62,000 bases of DNA from Zygnema cylindricum (lineage: Eukaryota > Streptophyta > Zygnematophyceae > Zygnematales > Zygnemataceae), in assembly GCA_037447655.1 (NCBI GenBank), contig JBBHKE010002052.1:313185-375184 (forward strand), written 5' to 3'. Positions 22,883-34,400 of this stretch are shown piece by piece; position 1 is the stretch's first letter; the number at the start of each line of letters is the position of its first letter. The position numbers and the translations under genes were made by a program. Below the pieces are notes generated by a model. That model did not search any database. It worked only from the letters and a program-made list of their open reading frames with translations, and was not told the DNA's origin.

Positions 22883-23071
22883 TCAGTATTTGTTGGCGGC
22901 GGCTGTCAGCCGTCCGATTAGAGAATTTGGCACCGTAGATGTGACTTCAAGAAGTCCCGGGGTCCTGCCGAATTTCCGTACGTCCACGGAGGACATACTC
23001 ACGCATTTCTCCCAAGTGACGACGCGTGTCCCAAATGTGAATGAACCGTGAACTCCCAACTTCACTGTCAC
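22883..23071 (-). other. Unrecognised 62-codon open stretch
   Basis: Lies in a locally GC-richer island within unit A. It reads MTVKLGVHGSFTFGTRVVTW at the start and ends RLTAAANKY. A GTGAGT donor-like site follows WEKC, so part of it could be an exon end. No family was recognised. Confidence 0.2.
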
Positions 23072-23865
23072 ACTAATTTCGGTAAATACTGAACCGAACT
23101 CAACCAGAATTAACTTAAGTTCTGAACAACTCTCTCTCCCTCACAGCTGAGGCATAGAGAGGACTAAAGCTTTCTAAAAACAACACTTCTAACTTTAAAT
23201 ATACAGCCTTCCCAAAAACTACCCAGCAACTATTTTATTAAAAGAGAATGAGCATGAACATGAACAGAAAATATGGATACAAAAAATAAATGAGGAGACG
23301 ATGAATAAGGCGAGGAAAATATTAAACTAAAGATGAAAGGAATAAAGCTTTGTGGAGTGTGAAAAGTAAAATTTTCAAGGGCTTCTTTAATGCTTTTTCC
23401 TGTTTTTATGAAATCTTAAGAGTTTTTCAAAGATTTTAAGGGCACAGTAGAGTTTTCTAGAGTTAGTTTGGCTTACTCTTCTTGATCTCCTCCTTCTTTT
23501 TCCTCCCACATTTGTCCAGGACCATTCCTTTGTGCTACCTCTCCCTATTCTCTCCCCTCTATTTCACGCCTCACATTCACAACCGCGAGAGCTATAGCTC
23601 TTGGAAGAGGGGCTGGTGGAGGAGGTGGGGAAGGAGGTGGAGAAAGAGGCGGACGGGGAAGAGGCGGCAGAGGGGTCCCCTCAATAAGAAGGTTTCTTCC
23701 TACAAGGACAATCTGACGTCTGTTCCTCTTTCCTCTCCTCCTCCACCTCCTCAATGATACGAGTTGACAAATCCTGAAAAAACAAATCCGAAAAAATCCT
23801 TAAAACCCCTAAAATAACCCCAAAAAAATCTGAAAATGTCTTTAAAACAATGTCGGAAGTTCCTC

Positions 23866-23937
23866 ACCACTTGGTTACAAGCGGAGAATATTCAGGTTGA
23901 TCAGTCTCAACATTATGATCCACAAATTGGAGCAATC
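23866..23937 (-). pseudogene. Degenerate copy of exon-like segment x
   Basis: Copy of 25,468-25,539 in duplication unit A. The acceptor has changed from GGCAG to CGCAAG and one base is missing near the donor side, so the frame LLQFVDHNVETDQPEYSPLV is not maintained across the exon. Read as a decayed exon. Confidence 0.4.
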
Positions 23938-24345
23938 CTTGCGGATCAAAAAGAAAATAGAAAAGACCAGCGCTCCTCTTCTCCTACTCTTCCTTTCAAA
24001 AGTGGTTATGGACCAAAACTGTACAAACAGGAAACAACTATTGTGAAACAAATCCTCAACTTCCATTCGCTCCATGGTTAAAAACGCATATTTTGCGCCG
24101 TAAAAGAATAGTGCCACACTATTTTTGCGCCATACAAGAGCAATAGTGCCTGAGCTAGCCCATCATCTAGATTGTGGCCTGATTCAAATAATGGACTAGA
24201 TTTCGATTCCCGCCTTCACCTTCTGTCCCCTTGCACCTCCATGTTAGAATCCGCCAACTCTTGGCCTTGGCCAATCACGGCTGCTCAAGATGTGACTGTG
24301 ACATTAGTTTTTGTTTTATTGCAGCTTTGACCCTCACTCTCATTG

Positions 24346-24353
24346 TGACGTCA
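24346..24353. promoter_or_regulatory. TGACGTCA palindrome (bZIP-type site)
   Basis: A perfect 8-bp palindrome in the sequence TGTGACGTCACA, followed by GAAGTCGGCCGGTTTC. The same pair of motifs is conserved at 25,913-25,920 in the duplicate unit. This is a candidate bZIP binding site; use as a promoter element is an inference. Confidence 0.35.
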
Positions 24354-25230
24354 CACAGTGAAGTCGGCCGGTTTCCGAGGGAGAGGGAGCCAATCTGAAA
24401 CATAAAATACCATATCTCATTTTCAAAAAAAAAAGGGCTCCCGCCCTCCTCGGCAAAAGAATGATAGTGAAAAATGCAAAATGAAAATAAAATGGGTGTG
24501 GAGACTTCAAAAATTATATATGTGAACGTTTGAATTAAGGAGGAGACAAGTAAAAACAGCAGAAACCAGGATCTGAAGCTAAAGCAGAGAACGCACCCTT
24601 AGAATCATCTCCAAATCTAACAATATTTCCGTTTAAGACAATATCAGATAACGAAATAAGAATTGTTATTAATAAACTTCCAATCTAAATTTCCAAGAAG
24701 CTATATAAGAAAGGAAGAATCAATATGAACATGAATAGTTCTAAAACTAAACAATTCTACAGGAAAGACAACGAACAACAAATGACCATTGAAAAATGGG
24801 GACATTTAAAGAACAAAACTTGAAAAGAACATCGAGAAAATATATTCCAGAAGCTCTAGTTTTGGGTATTGAGACAACTCCTTCCAACTTTAAATATACA
24901 GCCTTCCCAAAAACTACCCAACAAACTATTTTATAAAAAGTGAATGAGCATGAACATGAACAACAAATATGGATACAAAAAATAAATGAGATGAATAAGG
25001 TGAGGAGAATATAAAACTAAAGATGAAAGGAATAAAGCTTAGTGGAGTGTGTACTGCAAAATTTTCAAGAGCTTCTTTGATGCTTTTTACTGTTTTTAGG
25101 AATTCTTAAGTGTTTTTCATAGATTTTAAGGGCACAGTAGAGTTTTCTAGAGTTAGTTAGGCTTACTCTTCTTGATCTCCTCCTCCTTTTTCCTCCCACG
25201 CTTGTCCAGGACCCTTCCGCTATACTGCCT

Positions 25231-25373
25231 CTAAACAGGTGGAGAAGGAGGCGGAGGGGGAGGAGGCGGCAGAAGGGTCCCCTCGAGAAGAGGGTATCTT
25301 TCTACAAGGACATTCTGACGTCTGTTCTCTCTTTCCTCTCCTCCATCTCCTCCACTATACGAGTTGACAAATC
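25231..25373 (-). other. Candidate exon y (unrecognised)
   Basis: A good acceptor (TTTTTTCAG) is followed in phase 0 by DLSTRIVEEMEERKERTDVR, three more residues and a stop. Read in a second frame the same DNA gives NRRQNVLVERYPLLEGTLLP and a proline run. Both are partly conserved in unit A (about 23,590-23,772), so neither frame is clearly real. It follows exon x at a compatible phase. Confidence 0.3.
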
Positions 25374-25467
25374 CTGAAAAAACAAATCCAAAAACATCCT
25401 TAAAACCCCCAGAAAAGCCCCAAAAAAATCTCAAAATGTGTTTAAAACAATGTCAAAAATTCCTCAC

Positions 25468-25539
25468 CACTTTGTTTACAAGAGGAGAATATTCCGGTTC
25501 ATCAGTCTCAACAATATGATCCACAAATTGAAGCAATCC
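25468..25539 (-). CDS. Candidate 72-nt exon x (unrecognised)
   Basis: TTGGCAG acceptor and GTGAGG donor enclose 24 open codons in phase 0 at both ends, reading GLLQFVDHIVETDEPEYSPL then VNKV. The partner in unit A is degenerate. The phase-0 start matches the phase-0 donor of the candidate exon at 30,417-30,597, and its end matches exon y. These three could therefore be consecutive exons of one unknown minus-strand gene. The family is not recognised. Confidence 0.4.
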
Positions 25540-25912
25540 CTGCCAATCAAAAAGAAAACAGAAAGAAACCAGCGCTCCTCCTCTCTTTCTCTTCCTTTTA
25601 AAAGTGGTTATGGACTAAACCCGTACAAACAGTGAACAAATATTGTGCAAAAAACCTCAACTTCCATTCGTTCTAGAATTAAAAACGCAGATTTTGCGCC
25701 GTAAAAGAACAGTGCCACACTTAGCTCATGCTCTAATTTGTGGCCTGATTAAGATGATGGACTAGATTATGATTCCCGCCTTCACCTTCTGTCCTCTTAA
25801 AACTCCATGTCAGAATCAGTCAACTCTTGTCCTTGGTAAATCACTGCTGCTAAAGATGTGACTGTGACAATAGTTTTTGTCTCATTGGCTGCTTTAACAC
25901 TCACTCTAACTG

Positions 25913-25920
25913 TGACGTCA
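25913..25920. promoter_or_regulatory. TGACGTCA palindrome (duplicate)
   Basis: Same bZIP-type palindrome and the same downstream GAAGTCGGCCGGTTTC as at 24,346, conserved in the second unit while nearby sequence has drifted. Confidence 0.35.
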
Positions 25921-26159
25921 CAAAGGGAAGTCGGCCGGTTTCGGAGGGAGAGGGAGGCGATCGGAAACATCGAACAGCGTATCTCATTTTCAAAAAAAGC
26001 CTCCCGCCCTCCTCGGCTTGCATGAGAGCTCGAGTCGGAGCGATTCCTTCCCCGCTTGCAAAAATAAGAACAGGAGGAAATCGCCAAAAACGGAATCACC
26101 CGCAAATCGCCGCTTGCCTGGAAAGGCCAAACTGCCACCTGGCACCTGCAGAAAGGTTG

Positions 26160-26520
26160 AAAAAAAAAAAAAAAGACAAAGAGGAAAGGACAAAATAAAA
26201 GATAAGGAACGGAAAGGAATGGGAAAGAGAAAGGAAGCAGATGAGACGAAATGAAACGACATTGGAAAGGAGCGGAAAAACGAAAGGACAGGAAAGGCGA
26301 GGTAACGCAAGGAAAGGAAAAAGGAAGGGGAGGAATGGAAAAGAAAGGAAGGCAAAGGAAGAAAGGGAAGGAAAAGAATGGAAAGGACGAGAGAAAAGGA
26401 AAGGAATGGAATGGAAAGGAAAAGAATGGAAAAGAGAAAGAAAAGGACAGGAAATAAAAAAAGGGAAAAGAAGGGGAAGAGAGGGAGAGATGGAGAGACA
26501 GAGAGAGGGAGAGAGAATTG
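26160..26520. repeat. AG-rich low-complexity tract (GGAAAGGAA-type)
   Basis: Degenerate GGAAAG/GAAAAG repeats on the plus strand. The overlapping Lys/Arg/Glu-rich and Phe/Ser/Leu-rich open frames (for example 25,990-26,616 minus) are composition artefacts. Confidence 0.9.
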
Positions 26521-26639
26521 GAAAAAAGATACCAGCTTTAGCCGCGGTACTGTAGCCCTATTCTGCAATTTTGTCATCCCGAAAGGCCCTCCCCCCATAT
26601 CTCCATCGTCGCCCATCCTTCGTTTACCTTCCCACGACT

Positions 26640-26780
26640 TCCTACCCTATAAAATCTTTCTCACTCAAGCTCCTCCGCCTCGCCAATCCTCGGAACCCTA
26701 AAAGCTTTCTTACTTCGGCTTCGACAAGATGCAACCTGCAAAACCGATTACCAGAGTCGTCGGTACTAACGAACAGTAAA
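26640..26780 (+). promoter_or_regulatory. Possible plus-strand promoter and 5' leader
   Basis: CTATAAAATC (about 26,648) resembles a TATA box. AACCCTAAA (about 26,694) is a telobox-like element often found in plant 5' leaders. An ATG follows at 26,729 (MQPAKPITRVVG, then a possible GTACTA donor). No downstream exon could be assigned on the plus strand, so this rests only on motif spacing. Confidence 0.25.
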
Positions 26781-26829
26781 TGTTCCGTATGTTCAGGCAA
26801 ACTCTTGCACGGCTAGAGTTTCTCTGACG

Positions 26830-29140
26830 CGGTTTCGTGAGGTATTTGAGTTCCATGTACTCGGTAGTCCAGTTTTACATGCACTTACAATGACGTGTCC
26901 CATGGACTCAGTTCAAGGCATTCAGGGGAGATTCCGGTGGCGAGTTCCATGGGCTGAGTTCGCCAGGTGCACATGCAATATCGGTGACGTCATTACATAT
27001 GGCGTTCCATCGAGTGTTGAGGCCGTGTTAAGGCCTCGTCACGCTATAGCCAACTTAACCTGGGCAGCATAGAATACGCGACGCGTTAACAGCAACAGCC
27101 GCAAGAAGACGTTAGCGTGCACATCAAACTTTTCCGTTGACCAATCTGTGAATAGATACAACCGATAATTCTCATCGATTAGCTTGAACAGGAAAACGTT
27201 TGTGCGTCCGTCCGCTTAATCTTCACAATTCGTTACGAACCTGCTTCGTTGCTTGTCTCAACATGCGCATAAAAACTCTTTTTATTCCGTGTGCTCATTT
27301 AGGTGCGCGAAGTTCTACCGGTTTTGGTAAAACAAGAAAGTACAAGCAACACAAACTAAGTACAAGTTAAGCACTGCCCCATATTTGAATGACGCAACTT
27401 TATTGCTAACAAGATTAATAATGACTTGATTCGGAAGAAACTTAATTCGTGGACAAGTATCAAGACAATTGCATTCTTCAACATATGCGCTTAAAGGGTT
27501 CCAAGCGGTTTTACAATATGTCTACTCGTTGAACTCTTTTTTTAATGATCCGGTTTTGCTATTCTAACAGTAATAAGAGATCGAACTTGGTCGTAAATGG
27601 GTATTTAAAGGTTTCAAAAATAAAGTTATGAATTTGGTAGACGTCCACGAAAGAATCGCACGGTTTGGAGTTGTATTTCAAAAGATATAGTGATTGGTGT
27701 ATTTAGGTGACAGCGCTGGGTCAAACTAACAAGTGGGTTTTCATGGTAACGAGTTAAGGGTCAAAGTAGTCACGTAATTTCAGGCGTACGTCTATAAAGT
27801 ACTAATAGCCGTTTGGTACGTATGATGATTGGTTTCGTACGATTTTTTGTATGAAACGTCATAAGTTAATTTTTGTAAGTTACGTGCATAGTTCCAAAAG
27901 TAGGCGTTTTTATGGTAGGCCTTTGGTTGGCGCCTTTAGCGTAAGTTGTGTTATGGGCTTTTTATGTGAAATTCTTAGATTGCTACTTTGATCATCGACC
28001 GTTCGATCGTCCGAATCTGACAGTGTAAATAAATATCTTTGGTCCGAATGTTTTAATTGGTCCAATTTTTGGTCCAAATAGGTCCGAATACAATATGGGT
28101 CTTAAGGTCATATTGTATGTTTTGCGTACAATAGGCATATTGTATGGGCCTACTTTCACCTACTTTTGAACTATGGTTACGTGGGTAGTTTTGCGTGTAA
28201 AATTTGTGACGCGCGAACGTGCGAAGTCGCGTTTCAATTCGCGCGCACTTTTGCACGTAAATGTTACGTCGTGAAAGGTAACATTTGATTGGTTAAAAAT
28301 GCTACGTAGTTAGCGAGACATTTCGCATGTTTTTGCATTGGTCAGTCTGAGTCCTAGCTGATCAATGATAGGCCCAGGTAAAACCTCTTCAACGAGGCGT
28401 TGACTCTGGCCTAACTGGTCTGGGGCGATGATGGATAAATGGTGATGTCTAAAAGAAAAGTAGGCATCTTTTCTTTTGGAAAAGTTTGTGGAAATTCTGA
28501 GGAATCGTGGTCCTGAGCGAATAATACCAAATTGGAGCAATGGAAATTTGGACTGAAATCTCTTACTAACTAAGTAGTGTTTTAGTAGTTAAGAAATATA
28601 ATTATTTAATAGTGGAGAGTAGTGAAAAATACTTTAAAAATAATGGTTGAGCCACGAGGGCAAGAGACCAAGCTAATGTTATGTGGAGAGAAGCTTCTTC
28701 TAATTTAAAGTTTATCCTTTATGTGAGTGCTTTCCAGTGTGAATGTGTAATTTTCCAATGTATGGAATGTGTGGTTGAAATTGGTTGTAGTAATGGGATT
28801 TTACGAGAGGTAGGAGATCTTGTTACAGCTATTAACGATGTTTATTAGTTATTCAATATAATGTAAAACGCATTGGTTATTTACATTCTACTTGAGTGAA
28901 TGTATTGCAGAACACTCCAGCGTTGAGAAGTAGTCCTAAACATAAAATATAGTTCAAATAAAACTTGTTAGTTCACACTAAACTACGTTAATGGAAAACC
29001 CCGTCATCGAAAAACGACCTTGATGTATAATTACATGCAAGAATAAAATCATGTTTAGTATGCCCTCAACGTTACCGTGGCGATAAAAAAACATGCTCCC
29101 AATGATATTCGTAAAATTTCATTCGTGGAAATTTAACAAT
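26830..29140. other. No assignable gene
   Basis: No family match or repeated coding pattern in either strand. A small cluster of GGTCCAAAT/GGTCCGAAT and ATATTGTATG motifs lies at 28,040-28,150. The 76-codon minus open stretch at 28,310-28,540 is unrecognised. Confidence 0.5.
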
Positions 29141-29159
29141 CTGTGGATTTTTTTCTCGC

Positions 29160-29660
29160 TTTTGTTAATGCAATTTCAAAAAATCAAAAACCAAAAATCA
29201 AACATCGAACATCAAAGCAACAAAACATAAAAAATCTAAAATACAACGTTCAATATTCGACATCTACCATTGCCCCATCCACAAATCCAATCCCATCCGT
29301 CGCACCCCCACCATACGCCATTCATTATTCAGCATCCAAAGTCCAAAATCCAATATCCAAACAAAGAAAACAAACATCTAACATTCTACAATCTAACATC
29401 AAAAACTCTATCCGTACCATCCACCACCATCCATTGTCCAACCCAAAAACTGGAAAATGTAGGCATCAAACTTCACACATGAAATAGAAATCAACATTTA
29501 ATGTCCACAATCTACCAGCATCCCACACTCCACATCCCACATTCGCCACCACATACTCCGAGCCTCCACAACCGCCCACCGTCAATAATGCACCCAACAT
29601 CAAACATTCAAAAGCAAACATCTAGCACCAAACACCCAACACCAAAATTTGAAAATATGT
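29160..29660. repeat. AC-rich degenerate repeat (CATCxAACATC-like)
   Basis: Loose repetition of CCAACATC, CAAACATC and ATCCAAA on the plus strand. It looks like an eroded simple-sequence array. Open frames in it are artefacts. Confidence 0.65.
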
Positions 29661-30410
29661 ATCTTAAATCAATGTTTAAGAAAGACCAATGCATAATGTT
29701 AAAGATGAATATGCGATTGTTAGACATTGATCAATGTTTTTCATTAGTATGATTGTTATTTCATATTTTTCACAAAACTAAACTTTAACTTACATTTGAT
29801 ATTGACCTACCAAACACCACAATAGGGAATTACTCTTGACAATTCATTGGTGATCCAAATAAACACCACGTGCATTCAGAATTTTGTTCCCTGGTTTGCT
29901 TGCATGGTTTGCTTGCCTGCAAATTACTATAGTCTCCACCTGACTAACAGTTTTGCCGAGTTTGATAAGTTTAATGCGCTAAATGTTATAAGTTTTAAAT
30001 CATGAAATTAAATTAGGCAATCATTTTCAAAAAGGTTAACAAAAGACTTGGGATCCCATATTCAATGTTTTTGATTATAATAGGTAAAACGGTGTTTTAG
30101 AAATTTGATTATTACAAATTGAGTTTTTATCGAGATATTTGAAAGTTGGCATTTCCGTTGGTCGCAAATATTTTGTGCTCCGGACTAGCGCCATAACACT
30201 TGTAATTGTACCTGCGCCAATAGGTTTCGTTTACGCATGACACAAAATCTTACTTTCTAACATGTTTTTGTAGCTTTGATTTGGTGATTGTAATTATGTA
30301 TGCAATTGTGGTGGAATGTCCATATGTTTTACAAAGTCCATGCCTCAATTTTTTTTTTCATTGGGTACTGGATTTTGAGGAATTAGAGACTAAGGAACAC
30401 TAACCAACAG
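29660..30410. other. No assignable gene
   Basis: AT-rich sequence without coding signal, repeat structure or recognised motif on either strand. Confidence 0.5.
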
Positions 30411-30416
30411 ACTCAC

Positions 30417-30597
30417 TATCTTGCCTTTGCTAAAAGGAACGCCTTGCAACCACAAAGATAAAGTACATGCTTTACGAAACTTGAAGAAATACGAGTCTAA
30501 CTTAGGAGTGGTAACTCTTCCAAATACCTCTGCCAACGATGGCATAACATATCTGAGTTCTTCGATTTCGGTGTAGATTCGAGCAGCCTGATTGACA
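30417..30597 (-). CDS. Candidate 181-nt exon (unrecognised protein)
   Basis: GGTTGTTTTAG acceptor (phase 2) and GTGAGT donor (phase 0) enclose 60 open codons with ordinary protein composition. The reading begins VNQAARIYTEIEELRYVMPS and continues LAEVFGRVTTPKLDSYFFKF. The open frame extends upstream of this acceptor to a stop, so the true 5' boundary may differ. The phase-2 start fits the phase-2 donor of the proline-rich exon at 32,498. The phase-0 end fits candidate exon x at 25,539. Membership of LRR gene 2 or of a separate gene is open. The family is not recognised, and it is too short for a standard ATG-to-stop scan to find. Confidence 0.45.
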
Positions 30598-31019
30598 CTA
30601 AAACAACCGCCAAGTTCCCCTTTCCACGCTCACATTGCAATTACCACATCACGTGGACCAATTTAGGTTGTTTTGTGTAGCGTAATGTCCAGGAGTGTAC
30701 ATGCCTTGAGAGTAGGAAAGTGGGAAAACACTAAGAAAATTGAGAAATTTACATTGGTAGTCGCTATTAGTGTGAATTTTTTTTTACGTAAACACTAATT
30801 TGCTATTAAAACGCTCTTTTGCGTTTTTGTATCGCAAAAAAAAATAGCATTAATATTAGTTTGGCACTTAGCGCCAAGTTGTGTGCCTCCTTTGTGGCGT
30901 CTAAGTTGACCTGCATCAATACTATTTCAAGTGCACTTGTACTACCTTGACAACATTTGTTGAGAAACCTACTTGTGGGGTTTGGAAGTAGTACTGAACA
31001 TGTAAATAAGAGTAAATTT

Positions 31020-31310
31020 TGTTATCCCTTCTCTCCTTTCTCTCTCATCTCTCCCATGTCTCTTTTCTCTCCCTCCTCTCTCTTCTCTCTTTCACCTTCC
31101 ACCCCCCGCTCTCTCCTTTTTCCACTCCCTTTTGTTCCTCACACTCTTTTCTCCCTCCTCCCGCTCCTGTCCCCCTCCCTCTCCAAACTTTCCATCCTCC
31201 CTCTCCTCTCCCTCTTATCCCTCTTACTTCTCCCCCCCCCCTTCTCTCCCTCTTCTCCCTCTTCTCCATCCTCTCCTTTTTCTCCTTTTTCTCCCTCCTC
31301 TCCCTTCTCC
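31020..31310. repeat. Polypyrimidine tract
   Basis: CT-rich low complexity on the plus strand. The Gly/Glu/Lys-rich, collagen-like frame on the minus strand is a by-product of it. Confidence 0.9.
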
Positions 31311-31319
31311 GTTCTTGAG

Positions 31320-32497
31320 GTTGACGGTGATCTGAAAGTGACTGGCAGTGACTGGTAGATCTTTCTCGATGGACCTACCAATTATCAAGTCGAGGAAAAT
31401 AGGGTATAAAAGGGTAGAAATGGGGATTAAAATGCGGTTAGTTTTTGGACCAATTTGGGAGTTTGTCACGATTGTACCAAATTGGTTTACGTAATGGAAG
31501 GCCAAGTAAAAAAAAAAGCTTATTGTATTCGGGGGCCTTGGTTTTTGATCTAGTGCTTGAAGTGATTCTTTAAAAATGTCGAACACATGATTATACAACA
31601 TTAGAAAATCGTAAGTAAAACGTTTCATAAACACTTGAGTAAAGTGAAACAGTATTTGTAGTAGAAATATGATTGACCTTCTGGCGTAAAAGCCATACCA
31701 TGAATCCTCCAAATTATTTGTCTACTACGATACTTATACTTAAAATTTTGCTTGTAATATCAACAAGTCATTCATGATTTTGTTTCGCATGTATTTCCTT
31801 CATATTCAATATTATCATCCAAGTTTTGTCTCAAGGTGGATAACAACATAATATAGTGTTGTATTCTTGCTGTCGCTCCAATTCCGCATTCCGCATCGTA
31901 ATAAAATCTGCTTACGTAGTGAAAGGCTGAAAATAAACATTTCTCCATCATCATATGTCATATTGTTGTTTGATCGCAATCTCTACTCGAAGGCACACAT
32001 ATAAGCACATCAAAATAAAATGTAGAGACTAGTTAAAATAAAATCAAAAAGGGTCAAGCTCACGCCATTCAACAAATATCCTTTAATTCAAACTTAATAC
32101 AAGCAAACTTATAGAAACCGGGGAAAAAATACTTGGAAGTGTCTTTGAAAAGTATCATTAAAAGGATTATATCGGAAAATACTCTTGCAACTATCGTCAC
32201 ACAATAAAAAAACAACACAAAGAAATAAGCAAAACTTTGCAGAAAAAAAACATCAGAAATTTGCAAAACGCAGTTACTTGACTAACCTGAAATGTTGTTA
32301 GCGATTAAAATAACGACAGCTTTTTTAATTCACAACCATACCTACAACGGGCATATGAATCCCCCAAATCATCTGTCTACTCAAATGCTTGTATTTTAAG
32401 TATGGTTAAGTTATCTTTGCCTCCATTTGTTGTGTTGTCTAGTCGGTATTGGTTCCAACAAAAACAGCTCCTATTACTTTCATGTTCAAATTCTTAC
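31320..32497. other. No assignable gene; short duplicated piece
   Basis: A piece at about 31,690-31,745 (ATGAATCCTCCAAATTATTT...GTCTACTACGATACTTATA) recurs at about 32,350-32,400, beside the proline-rich exon. The long minus open stretch 31,224-31,712 shows no family features. Confidence 0.4.
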
Positions 32498-32990
32498 TTC
32501 CTCAACGAAGGACGTGCACGAGGAGGTGGAGATTTTGATGGATGTACGGGAGGAGGGGAACGACGAGGAGGTGGAGATTTTGAAGGAGGTAAGGGAGGAG
32601 GGGATCGACGAGGAGGTGGAGACTTTGAAGGAGGTAAGGGAGGAGGGGAACGACGAGGAGGTGGAGATTTTGAAGGATGTAAGGGAGGAGGGGAACGACG
32701 AGGAGGTGGAGATTTTGAAGGAGGTAAGGGAGGAGGGGAACGACGAGGAGGTGGAGATTTTGAAGGATGTAAGGGAGGAGGGGAAAGACGAGGAGGTGGA
32801 GATTTTGAAGGATGTAAGGGAGGAGGGGATCGACGAGGAGGTGGAAATTTTGAAGGATGTGAGGTTGGAGGGGGGGAACGATGTGGGGACTTTGAAGGAG
32901 GCCAGGGAGAAGGAATGAGACGAGGGGGTGGGGATTTTAAAAGAGGAGAAGGAAAATGAGAGGAATGAGGAGGCGGTTGTGGCTTCACCA
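32498..32990 (-). CDS. LRR gene 2: proline-rich (SPPP repeat) exon
   Basis: A TTTTGTAG acceptor in phase 1 fits the donor of the Cys-rich exon upstream (34,401), and a GTAAGA donor closes it in phase 2. The 163 codons start VKPQPPPHSSHFPSP and then run through about eight copies of a 20-residue unit such as SKSPPPRRSPPPLHP. Repeat units are about 60 bp and very similar at DNA level. SPPP blocks are typical of hydroxyproline-rich wall glycoproteins (extensins), so this part is expected to be extracellular and possibly wall-anchored. Plus-strand frames across the repeat (Gly-Gly-Gly-Asp rich) are shadows. The combination LRR, Cys-rich, then SPPP recalls LRR-extensins, but those lack this exon structure. 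Confidence 0.72.
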
Positions 32991-34400
32991 CTACAAAACC
33001 ATTAAGTGATTAATATTTACTGTCAGTCATATCAAGAAGTCGTTTTTTTCCTCGTTCTACAAAGCTTCTCAATATTTTTGACAAAACAAGGTTAAAAACG
33101 CGATTGGTTGACTTCCCACAGAATTTGGAAAAAGACAATTTTTGCATGTTTATTAAATATAATGGAATATTTTTGATAAAAGAACACCGAAAAATCCAAA
33201 AGAAATTTCAAGACCATAATGTAATAAAAAATATACAGAGACTAATAAAAGCCGATAAAATGGGATACAAATTGATTCGGGGAACATTTTTTCAATAAAG
33301 GGTACAAAATTGAAATGTTTGTCGAAACTGCAATTGACTTCTAAATTTGGATAGAGAACTGACAATCACCAAAACTCCCAAATATTCAGCACACAATGAA
33401 TTTTTTTGAACTAATTCTTATTCTCTTGATTTTTTCCCAAATGTTTTCAATGCAATAGCAACGAGAACTTCAAACTTTCTTCACCACGTTGGTTGATGAA
33501 TATTTTCCTGCCCTAATACTTGCAACAACGCTGAGGCAACACCATTTAGCAACAATATTGCAAATATCGATTCGCAAAAACATATTCGGCAATACAAATT
33601 GATTTTAATAAGTGTAAGTCTTTCTCTTCAATAAATTATCCAAAAGTCGGGTTTTAAAACCAGAATTGACATGCCAAGTTCTATCAAACACAAACCTCAA
33701 AAATGTTTCGTCTATGAAATTAGCAAATGAAAGTTTACTTTGCAAGAAACATTCCCGACTGTGAGTGGAGGATATTTGACATTCCATCCAACTGTTTTGA
33801 TGTTTTTACAAATTTAATGGCGGCTAAAGCGTTTTGGCAATTTATTTCTTTGTCAGCCTATTATGTATTATTTTAATAATATCAAAACGCAGACACGAGA
33901 TTTTCTATTAGAAAAAAATACATTTTTTTTTTTAAATGGACCCTGAAATGTTTTTAAAACGTTATTTGTTTTCTGTCCACAAAGAGGCGGAAATAAATAA
34001 TTCTATAGGAGGTTTTATGCACCAGCGAAAATTCCCACATGTTTGCATTTGCTTTACACAATAAAAAAAGGTTCCAAACTTCGCACGAATGCTGAAAAAT
34101 TGAGGTGAATGTGTTATAAACATAAAGGGCGTATTATTTCTCCTCAAGTAAGTATATTTTGCATTTAAGACAAATAAAAGTGTCTCATACATTAAAAAAA
34201 AAACTCCTGAATCACAAGAATATGCTTCGTTTTTTAATTCTTGAGTACTTCATTGACTAAAAATTAGTGTCATGCATCAAAAAAAATAACGTGAATATTT
34301 TACTCGTAAGAAATGAGCATAAAAATAATAAAAAAAACCAACAATCTGTTATTTTTTCCTTGAACACATTTTTTGTGACTCTTGCCAAAAGAAGACTTAC
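32991..34400 (-). other. Intron of LRR gene 2; no gene seen
   Basis: AT-rich sequence between the proline-rich and Cys-rich exons. No repeat module or coding signal was recognised; open stretches on both strands are short and unsupported. Confidence 0.5.

Larger units (their letters stand above)
21950..24450. repeat. Tandem duplication, unit A
   Basis: Near-identical in blocks to 24,455-26,010. Shared landmarks include AGCAGAAACCAGGATCTGAA, TAAGAATTGTTATTAATAAA, GAACAAAACTTGAAAAGAAC and the TGACGTCA site. Unit A carries about 850 bp (22,340-23,190) that unit B lacks. This extra part includes a 62-codon minus-strand open stretch (22,883-23,071) of unknown identity. Confidence 0.85.
24455..26010. 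repeat. Tandem duplication, unit B
   Basis: Shorter partner of 21,950-24,450; see that entry for landmarks. Its exon-like segments are better preserved. Both units end in GCCCTCCTCGGC near 24,450 and 26,010. Confidence 0.85.

Noticed and set aside
25990-26616. 208-codon Phe/Leu/Ser-rich minus frame resembling a membrane protein
   Set aside because: It is read through an AG-rich low-complexity tract; hydrophobicity comes from CTTTCC codons only.
31139-31381. Collagen-like Gly-Glu-Lys repeat on the minus strand
   Set aside because: Arises from the CT-rich tract at 31.0-31.3 kb; no Gly-X-Y domain context or conserved ends.
32402-32959. Plus-strand Gly/Asp/Arg-rich 185-codon frame
   Set aside because: It is the shadow of the SPPP repeat exon on the minus strand, which has matching splice sites and phase with its neighbours.
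13000-34300. Receptor kinase domain for LRR gene 2
   Set aside because: No G-loop, HRD or DFG-like sequence was seen on the minus strand downstream of the SPPP exon; the membrane-segment exon at 21.1 kb fits SUD1, so a kinase is not claimed.
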